A DNA stretch of 37,965 bases from Actinomycetes bacterium (GTDB taxonomy: Bacteria > Actinomycetota > Thermoleophilia > Miltoncostaeales > Miltoncostaeaceae): contig JAHEIS010000009.1 of the NCBI GenBank assembly GCA_024639225.1, forward strand, positions 1-37,965. Reading direction: 5' to 3'. Within the stretch, counting starts at the first letter, position 1. Every line of letters starts with the position of its first letter. This document shows, in pieces, positions 32,641-37,965 of the stretch. The translations under genes and the position numbers were made by a program. The notes beneath the pieces are model-generated. The model saw only the letters and a list, made by a program, of their open reading frames with translations. It had not been told where the DNA came from and searched no databases.

Positions 32641-33831
32641 CTAGAGGTTCGCCAGACCTTGCTCGATGCGGTCCAGGCCCTCTTCGAGCTGGTCGTCCGG
32701 CAGGGCGTAGGTGAGCCGGATGTGACCCTCGCCCTGGTCGCCGAAGGCGACGCCGGCGACCACGGCCACCTGGTGCTGCTCGACCATGTAGTCGGCGAAC
32801 TGCTGGGAGTTCATTCCGGTCCCACGGATGTCGGGGAAGACGTAGAACGAGCCGTCCGGCGCCTGGCACTCCACGCCGTCCATCTTGCTGAGCCGCTCGA
32901 CGGTGTAGTCGCGCTTGCGGCGAAGCGTCTCGACCATCTCGCCGACGTGGTCCTGCGGGCCGGTGATGGCCTCGAGGGCCGCATACTGCACGAAGGCCGG
33001 CACGTTGGTGACGGAGTTCTGCTGGAAGATGTCCATGGTCGTGATCAGCTCCTTGCTGGCCACGCACCACCCGATCCGGAAACCGGTCATCCTGTAGGTC
33101 TTCGAGAACGTGTCGACCAGGATCGACTGGTCGGCCATCCCCGGCTGAGCCGCGATGGTCTGGTGCCCGTCCGGGTTGTAGACCATGTGGCTGAAGATCT
33201 CGTCGGTCAGGACGATGATGTTGTTCTCGATCGCAATCTCGGCCAGCTTGTCCAGGTCGCCGACGGCCATGCCGTTCGGACGCTGGGGGCTGTTGATGAT
33301 CAGCATCTTCGTCTTCTCACTCACGAGGTTCTTGAGCGAGTCGAGGTCGAAGTTGTAGTCCGGCTCGACGAGCGGCGCGTAGACGACGCGACCGCCGGCG
33401 TAGGTGATCCAGAACTCGTCCGGCGGATAGCCCGGATTGGGGAAGATGACCTCGTCGCCGGTGTCGATGAGCGTCAGCAACGACTGGGTCAGGGCGTGCT
33501 TGGCGCCCATCGTGACCAGCACCTCTTCACGCTCGGTGGGACGACCGCGCTTGGTGGCCTCCTCGGCGATGGCGTCGCGAAGCTCCGGCAGGCCGGGACC
33601 CGGCACGTAGCGGACATGACCATCGGTGAGGGCCTTCTGGGCGGCCTCGATGACGTTGTCCGCGGGCTTGAGGTCATCACCCTGGAAGTCACCCTTCTCG
33701 AAATGGATGATCGCCTTGCCGGACTCTTCTTCCTGCTGCTTGGCCTTCCGCATCGCCGCCCACTGCTTCGGCAGAACGAAGTGGTCGGTGCGGCTCGAAA
33801 GGCGCAGGGGGTTGGACGCGGATGTCGCCAT
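32641..33831 (-). CDS. PLP-dependent class I/II aminotransferase
   Basis: A 396-residue fold-type I aminotransferase. IIHFEKGDFQGDDLKPADNVIEAAQKAL, VRYVPGPGLPELRDAIAEE, the phosphate-binding TMGAKHALTQ, DEVIFPNPGYPPDEFWITYAGG, NSPQRPNGM (the usual NxPxNPTG, here with Gln-Arg-Pro-Asn), VLTDEIFSHMVYN with the Asp that binds the pyridine N, and VDTFSKTYRMTGFRIGW with the catalytic Lys and phosphate Arg. Arg in GEGHIRLTYA binds the substrate carboxylate. GGAG eight bases before the ATG fixes the start. It lies 19 bases downstream of the IclR gene, so the two may share a transcript. Substrates are likely aspartate, alanine or aromatic amino acids; not determinable here. Confidence 0.92.
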   Translation of the reverse strand: MATSASNPLRLSSRTDHFVLPKQWAAMRKAKQQEEESGKAIIHFEKGDFQGDDLKPADNVIEAAQKALTDGHVRYVPGPGLPELRDAIAEEATKRGRPTEREEVLVTMGAKHALTQSLLTLIDTGDEVIFPNPGYPPDEFWITYAGGRVVYAPLVEPDYNFDLDSLKNLVSEKTKMLIINSPQRPNGMAVGDLDKLAEIAIENNIIVLTDEIFSHMVYNPDGHQTIAAQPGMADQSILVDTFSKTYRMTGFRIGWCVASKELITTMDIFQQNSVTNVPAFVQYAALEAITGPQDHVGEMVETLRRKRDYTVERLSKMDGVECQAPDGSFYVFPDIRGTGMNSQQFADYMVEQHQVAVVAGVAFGDQGEGHIRLTYALPDDQLEEGLDRIEQGLANL

Positions 33832-33850
33832 CGCGGGTTCTCCTTGTGTC

Positions 33851-34789
33851 TCAGGTCGTTTGCTGTTGGCCGGCCGACCGAGCCGGCCGTGCGCGCAACC
33901 CGGCGGATGCCGGAAGCACGCGGTCTTCGGTGTTAGTCCGAATCTTGAGTGACGCGGTCGAGTAGGGCCCGGAGGAGCCGGCGCCCAGTCGGCGCGAGAG
34001 GCCCTCGGCCGCCGCGATGACCAGGTCGGAGAGCTCGCTGACGCGTTCGGGGGTCACGCGGGTCACAGGGCCGCCGACGCCCATGGCGGCGACTACCTCT
34101 CCCCGGTGGTCGACGATCGGGGCGCCGATGCAGCGCAGACCCTCGTCGTACTCCTCATCGTCGACGGCGTAGCCCTGATCGCGGATCCGCCCGAGCTCCT
34201 CGTGGAGGGAGTCGATGTCTGTGATGGTCTGCGGCGTGTACCGATCGAGCCCGCGGGCGCCGACGATCTCAGCCACCTCTTCTCCGGAGCAGTGCGCCAG
34301 GAGCACCTTGCCGAGGTTCGTCGCGTGTGCCGGATAGCCGCGTCCGACCGCGGAGGGTATGCGCAGAGCGCGGTTGGTCTCGACCTTCTCGATGTAGATC
34401 GCCTCGCCGCCGTCCAGGACCGCCAGATGACCGGTCTCGCCGGTGTCGCGCACCAGGCTCTCGAGGAAGGGCAGCGCCTCGTCCCAGAGGCTGAGGCGCT
34501 GCATGACCAGGCCGCCGAGCTCGAGGATGCGCAGGCCGAGCCGGAAGCGCCCGGTCCGGGGACTGCGCTCGACCAGGCCGGCGGCTTCGAGGTTGACGAG
34601 GAAGCGATGGACGGTTGACTTGTGGAGCCCGAGCTCGTCGGCGAGTTCGGTGACGCCATACTCAGGATGCTCGGCGCTGAAGGCGTTGAGGATGGAGACC
34701 GCCCGCTCGATCGCCTGGATACGGTAGCGGCCGCTGCTCGGCGCGCTCTGGGCCTCGGAGACGGGGACCGCGGAGACCGCCTCAGCCAT
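33851..34789 (-). CDS. IclR-family transcriptional regulator
   Basis: A 312-residue regulator. Winged helix-turn-helix at ~22-85 (YRIQAIERAVSILNAFSAEHPEYGVTELADELGLHKSTVHRFLVNLEAAGLVERSP, in parts), followed by the IclR effector-binding domain: LAVLDGGEAIYIEKVETNRALRI, YPAHATNLGKVLLAH with the Gly-Lys of the ligand pocket, DQGYAVDDEEYDEGLRCIGAPIVDHRGEVVAAMGVGGP. The last ~35 residues are a basic, disordered tail longer than usual. These regulators bind small organic acids or CoA-pathway intermediates. It is divergent from the crotonase-cofG-cofH operon across a 215-base space that holds a GAGAC/GTCTC dyad, so autoregulation and control of that operon are likely. It may also be co-transcribed with the aminotransferase. 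Confidence 0.92.
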   Translation of the reverse strand: MAEAVSAVPVSEAQSAPSSGRYRIQAIERAVSILNAFSAEHPEYGVTELADELGLHKSTVHRFLVNLEAAGLVERSPRTGRFRLGLRILELGGLVMQRLSLWDEALPFLESLVRDTGETGHLAVLDGGEAIYIEKVETNRALRIPSAVGRGYPAHATNLGKVLLAHCSGEEVAEIVGARGLDRYTPQTITDIDSLHEELGRIRDQGYAVDDEEYDEGLRCIGAPIVDHRGEVVAAMGVGGPVTRVTPERVSELSDLVIAAAEGLSRRLGAGSSGPYSTASLKIRTNTEDRVLPASAGLRARPARSAGQQQTT

Positions 34790-34896
34790 GAGCGCTTCGC
34801 GTGTCTTGCATCGTGAGTATGCGTTTCGCTACTGATGTCACGAACTCTTTTTTAGCCCGCGGCCACGGAAAGTGGCAAGGCCAGATCAACTTATGT

Positions 34897-34921
34897 GAGA
34901 CGCTGTCTCTCTATACGAGAC
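34897..34921. promoter_or_regulatory. GAGAC/GTCTC dyad cluster, candidate IclR operator
   Basis: GAGAC (34897-34901), GTCTC (34905-34909) and GAGAC (34917-34921) form two overlapping inverted repeats, with 3-base and 7-base spacers. The cluster lies midway in the divergent region between the IclR gene (start 34789) and the crotonase gene (start 35005), upstream of a TAGGAT box (34963-34968) that could be the latter's -10. This is the only AT-richer stretch nearby. Position and symmetry suit an IclR-type operator; binding is inferred. Confidence 0.45.
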
Positions 34922-35004
34922 GAGCGGCCAGAATGTGGTAGGCGGGGGCCTCGGGCCGTGACTAGGATGCGCGTCCCCAAACCGCAGAGGAAGGGACCTC
35001 ACGC

Positions 35005-35811
35005 GTGCAGTTCGAGGATCTGATTTACGACGTCGCCAATGGTCGTGCCACGATCACGATCAACCGGCCGGAGAAGCTCAACGCCTTTCGCGTGCAGACC
35101 GTCGAGGAGCTGGCGCAGGCGTTCGAGGCCGCGGCGGACGACCCCTCGGTCGGCGTCGTCCTCTTCCAAGGTGCCGGCGAGAAGGCGTTCTGCGTCGGCG
35201 GCGACATCGGCTCCCCGACGACGACCGGCGCGGAGAAGCGCCACCTCATGCGCACCCACCAACGGCTGGGCGTCGCCATGCGCGACAACGGGATGCCCAT
35301 CATCTGCCGCGTCCAGGGTTGGTGTGTGGGTGGCGGCCACGAGCTGCACATGCTGAGCGACCTCACGATCGCCTCCGAGTCGGCGCGCTTCGGGATGGCC
35401 GAAGCCGAAATCGGGGCGGCGGCGCTGTGGTGGGGCTGTCAGTACCTGCCGGCTCTCGTCGGCGAGAAGAAGGCCCGCGAGATGCTGTTTCTCGGACGCA
35501 AGTACTCCGCGCAGGAGGCGGCCGACATGGGCCTGGTCAACACCGTCGTCCCCGATGACCAGCTCGACGCCGAGTGCGACACGTGGTGCGAGGACATCCT
35601 CAAGCTGTCGCCGCAGGGCCTGCGCGCCGCCAAGATCGGACTCAACACGCTCACCGATCAGCTGTACTCCTCGAACGCCTACGGCGCCGAGATCGAGACG
35701 CTCAACCACCTCTACGGGCCCGAGCCCGAGGAGGGGATTGCGAGCTTCCAGGAGAAGCGACGCGCCGACTGGCGCAAGTTCCGTGAGGGCGCCGGACCGG
35801 AGCCCGGTTGA
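35005..35811 (+). CDS. Crotonase-family enzyme, MenB/BadI-like, with altered active-site loop
   Basis: A 268-residue enoyl-CoA hydratase/isomerase superfamily protein. The N-terminus MQFEDLIYDVANGRATITINRPEKLNAF closely resembles, from memory, 2-ketocyclohexanecarboxyl-CoA hydrolase (BadI) and MenB. Oxyanion-hole segments are AFCVGGDIG (~61-69) and VQGWCVGGGHEL (~104-114). GEKKAREMLFLGRKYSAQEAADMGLVNTVVP is also MenB/BadI-like. However, the loop that carries S-x-D-x-G-Y-G in MenB/BadI reads GAAALWWGCQYL here (~137-148), so the Asp and Tyr are gone and the chemistry may differ. The C-terminus EGIASFQEKRRADWRKF is again BadI-like. The GTG at 35005 has GGAAGGGA upstream. The stop overlaps the cofG ATG by one base (TGATG). 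It may act on a cyclic or branched acyl-CoA. Confidence 0.85.
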   Translation: MQFEDLIYDVANGRATITINRPEKLNAFRVQTVEELAQAFEAAADDPSVGVVLFQGAGEKAFCVGGDIGSPTTTGAEKRHLMRTHQRLGVAMRDNGMPIICRVQGWCVGGGHELHMLSDLTIASESARFGMAEAEIGAAALWWGCQYLPALVGEKKAREMLFLGRKYSAQEAADMGLVNTVVPDDQLDAECDTWCEDILKLSPQGLRAAKIGLNTLTDQLYSSNAYGAEIETLNHLYGPEPEEGIASFQEKRRADWRKFREGAGPEPG

Positions 35812-37013
35812 TGGCGACCGTCGCGGCGCCCGACCCGGCATCGCTGCGACCCGCCCTCCGGGACGCCGTCGAGACGGCGCTGGACGGCGGTCGCGTAAGC
35901 AACGCCCAGGCGCTGACCCTCGTCGGGGCCGGCGGGGCGGAGCTGCCCGCGCTGTGGGCCGCGGCCGCGTGGCTGCGTGACCAGTCGCGCCCCGGCGCCG
36001 TGACGTACTCGCGCAAGGTCTTCATCCCGCTCACGAACCTCTGCCGCGACGTCTGCACGTACTGCACGTTCGCCAAGGACGACCCCAGCCCGCGGGCGCA
36101 CACGATGAGCCCGGAGGAGGTCCTCCGGGTCGCCGAGGCCGGGGCGAAGCTGGGCTGCAAGGAGGCGCTCTTCACCCTGGGAGACCGGCCCGAGGCGCGC
36201 TGGCCCGCGTACAGGGAACGCCTCAAGCGGCTCGGCCACGACAGCACCTCGTCTTTCCTGAGGGCAATGTGCGAGATGGTGCTGGAGGAGACCGGCCTGC
36301 TTCCCCACCCCAACGCCGGCATCCTCTCCCGCCGCGAGCTCGAGGAGCTGCGTGAGGTCTCGCCGAGCCAGGGCATGATGCTCGAGACGGTCTCCGACCG
36401 TCTCACCGGCCCCGGGATGCCCCACGAGGAGGCCCCGGACAAGCGGCCGGCGACGCGCCTCAAGATGATCGCCCGCTGTGGTGAGCTCGACATCCCCTTC
36501 ACGACGGGGATCCTCATCGGAATCGGCGAAACGGTGCGGGAGCGCATCGAGGCGCTACTGGCGATCCGCGATCTCCACGAGCAGTACGGCCACATCCAGG
36601 AGGTCATCGTCCAGAACTTCCGGGCCAAGCCGGACACGCCGATGGCGGCCGCCGGCGAGCCGGGGCTGGTGGAGCTCATGACCACCTGTGCCGTGGCGCG
36701 CCTCGTCCTCGGGCCCGAGATGTCGGTCCAGGCGCCGCCGAACCTGACGGCCGACTACGGACCGCTGTTGCTGGCGGGGATCAACGACTGGGGGGGCGTC
36801 TCGCCATTGACACCGGACTTCGTCAACCCCGAGGCACCCTGGCCCGACCTGGACCGCCTGGGCGAGCTGTGCGCCGACGCCGGATACACCCTGCGCGAGC
36901 GTCTGACCGTCTATCCCGAGTACGCCGCGGACGACCGATTCCTCGACCCGCGGCTGCGCACCCGTGTGCGCGGCATGTATGACCAACTGAACCCGGAGAC
37001 GACCGCCGCATGA
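35811..37013 (+). CDS. cofG: 7,8-didemethyl-8-hydroxy-5-deazariboflavin synthase, CofG subunit
   Basis: A 400-residue radical SAM enzyme that, with CofH, builds the deazaflavin core (Fo) of coenzyme F420 from tyrosine and a ribityl-uracil. [15 protein letters not shown] precedes the CxxxCxxC cluster motif CRDVCTYC at residues 78-85, which binds the [4Fe-4S] cluster and SAM. Other CofG marks are [110 protein letters not shown] and the LTVYPEYA end. The ATG at 35811 overlaps the crotonase stop by one base; TTG at 35808 is a weaker option. The stop overlaps the cofH ATG (ATGA). Many actinobacteria fuse these two into FbiC; here they are separate but coupled genes. Confidence 0.95.
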   Translation: MATVAAPDPASLRPALRDAVETALDGGRVSNAQALTLVGAGGAELPALWAAAAWLRDQSRPGAVTYSRKVFIPLTNLCRDVCTYCTFAKDDPSPRAHTMSPEEVLRVAEAGAKLGCKEALFTLGDRPEARWPAYRERLKRLGHDSTSSFLRAMCEMVLEETGLLPHPNAGILSRRELEELREVSPSQGMMLETVSDRLTGPGMPHEEAPDKRPATRLKMIARCGELDIPFTTGILIGIGETVRERIEALLAIRDLHEQYGHIQEVIVQNFRAKPDTPMAAAGEPGLVELMTTCAVARLVLGPEMSVQAPPNLTADYGPLLLAGINDWGGVSPLTPDFVNPEAPWPDLDRLGELCADAGYTLRERLTVYPEYAADDRFLDPRLRTRVRGMYDQLNPETTAA

Positions 37014-37965
37014 GAGTCACCTTCCTCCGCCGGTCCCCCGCAGACGGGGACGGGCCGGCCGACACTGTGCGTGAGCTGGACGGCGGCGCCTCGGCGGACC
37101 TGGCCGCGGCCCTCGCCGCCGGGCTCACGCCGGTGGTCCACGGCCCGGGCGATGACGCGGCGCCGGCGCGTGTCCTGTCGTCGGCCGATGCGATCGCTGC
37201 CGCCGCGGACGGCCTCGGCGGTTGGAGGATCACCGTGACCCACGACGGGCGGCGCGCCGAGGTGCTCGACGCCATCGTGCGAGCCGAGGCCGCATTCCTG
37301 CGCACGAGCGCCGAGCGGTCCGCGGAGGCCGTCCAGCTCGCCTCCCTGCCGACGGTCACCACGGTCGTATCCCAGGAGGTCTCCTCTCTGGACGACGCCG
37401 TCGCCGCGGTCCGGGCAGGCGTGGGCGACCTCGTGCTGGACGGTTGGGATGACGAAGCGGTCGCCGATCTGCGCGAGGCCCTCTCGCCGGCGCATCTTGC
37501 CGAGCGCACGGCTTTCCCGATCGGAACCGAGATCGACGACGCGCGCGCGGCCCTCGACCGGGCGTCCTTCAAGGCCTGGCTCGACCTCGTCGACGGGACC
37601 TCCGCGGCCCGACCACGGTACGAGTGGGCTCCCGGCAAAGACATGGCCCCGCCGGTGCCGGAGCGCCGGCTGTCGGCCGCGTGGCCCGACGAGCGCTGGC
37701 GGTCGGGGGACGCCGTGACCGATCTGGGCGCCGCTCGGCCGGCGGTCGCCGCCATCCTCGAGCGTTCCCTCGCCGGGACGCCACCTCTGCGGGACGAGGT
37801 CGAGCTGATGTTCGGCGCGCGCGCGGAGGAGGTCGAGGTGATCGCCGCGGTCGCCGACGAGCTGCGACGGCGCGCGGTCGGGGACCGGGTCACCTACGTG
37901 ATCAACCGGAACATCAACTACACCAACCAGTGCTACTTCCGCTGCGGGTTCTGCGGCTTCAGCAA
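37010..37965 (+). CDS. cofH: CofH-type F420 synthase subunit with long N-terminal extension, 3'-truncated by window edge
   Basis: Starts at an ATG overlapping the cofG stop (ATGA) and runs open to the window end (318 codons seen). Residues ~271-318 ([45 protein letters not shown], in parts) are clear Cof[16 protein letters not shown] leads into the radical SAM cluster CYFRCGFC at 308-315. The first ~240 residues are not CofH-like: a short strand-rich start ([15 protein letters not shown]), two alpha/beta stretches ([54 protein letters not shown]), then a tryptophan-rich linker ([27 protein letters not shown]). In FbiC fusions the segment before CofH is a linker without these features, as far as I recall. 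It would still act with CofG to make Fo; the extension's role is unknown. Confidence 0.87.
   Translation, partial: MRVTFLRRSPADGDGPADTVRELDGGASADLAAALAAGLTPVVHGPGDDAAPARVLSSADAIAAAADGLGGWRITVTHDGRRAEVLDAIVRAEAAFLRTSAERSAEAVQLASLPTVTTVVSQEVSSLDDAVAAVRAGVGDLVLDGWDDEAVADLREALSPAHLAERTAFPIGTEIDDARAALDRASFKAWLDLVDGTSAARPRYEWAPGKDMAPPVPERRLSAAWPDERWRSGDAVTDLGAARPAVAAILERSLAGTPPLRDEVELMFGARAEEVEVIAAVADELRRRAVGDRVTYVINRNINYTNQCYFRCGFCGFS

Noticed and set aside
32659-33936. 425-codon plus-strand frame opposite the aminotransferase gene
   Set aside because: Shadow of a clear PLP aminotransferase with intact catalytic motifs.
34845-34853. T-run in the IclR/crotonase intergenic region as an intrinsic terminator
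   Set aside because: No stem precedes the T-run on either strand, and no gene ends there.

Overview
The window is about 38 kb of very GC-rich DNA (roughly 70% by eye) packed with genes on both strands. Third-position G/C dominates, GTG starts are frequent and most neighbouring genes overlap by 1-4 bases. CofG/CofH-type genes for the deazaflavin cofactor F420 and TANNNT -10 boxes placed directly in front of start codons point to an actinobacterium. The split cofG/cofH pair and the style of the lipoprotein and glycosyltransferases suggest a deep-branching class such as Thermoleophilia; that is inference. I found no rRNA, tRNA, CRISPR array, insertion sequence or phage gene, and no gene-free stretch longer than 300 bases.

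Region 1 (1-15.6 kb) is a surface polysaccharide locus. It begins with the 3' part of a GDP-mannose 4,6-dehydratase. A minus-strand operon (8225 to 819) follows: Wzt-type ATPase with a C-terminal substrate-recognition domain, coiled-coil methyltransferase, two GT4 glycosyltransferases, an unrecognised 234-residue protein, a membrane-anchored GT2 and an FkbM-type methyltransferase. Next come a second FkbM-like gene (+), the Wzm permease (-), a GT4 gene (+) and a minus-strand run of four GT4 genes (15582 to 11246). Together they look like an ABC-exported glycan pathway: nucleotide-sugar supply, chain assembly, methylation (perhaps chain capping) and Wzm/Wzt export.

Region 2 (15.6-24 kb) has an ECF sigma factor fused to a zinc-finger, membrane-anchored C-terminus. 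Divergent from it is a plus-strand run: thioesterase, MMPL transporter, secreted glycoside hydrolase, polyprenyl-phosphate sugar transferase, small coiled-coil protein and GT4. This looks like a second, lipid-linked glycan or glycolipid module.

Region 3 (24-35 kb) is mostly metabolism. A minus-strand run holds an SDR, a GMC oxidoreductase, a cyclophilin and an unknown 148-residue protein. A plus-strand acyl-CoA dehydrogenase is translationally coupled to an unusual 449-residue nitroreductase-like protein, followed by two FKBP genes, one for a lipoprotein and one for a cytoplasmic protein. Minus-strand GST, MaoC hydratase, aminotransferase and IclR regulator genes follow.

Region 4 (35-38 kb) is a plus-strand operon: a MenB/BadI-like crotonase with a changed active-site loop, then cofG, then the start of a cofH with an unusual N-terminal extension of about 235-290 residues, cut by the window end.

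The most notable structural themes are leaderless-type promoters at several operon heads, long GC hairpins spanning the stop codons of converging genes, and rare start codons within the polysaccharide operons.
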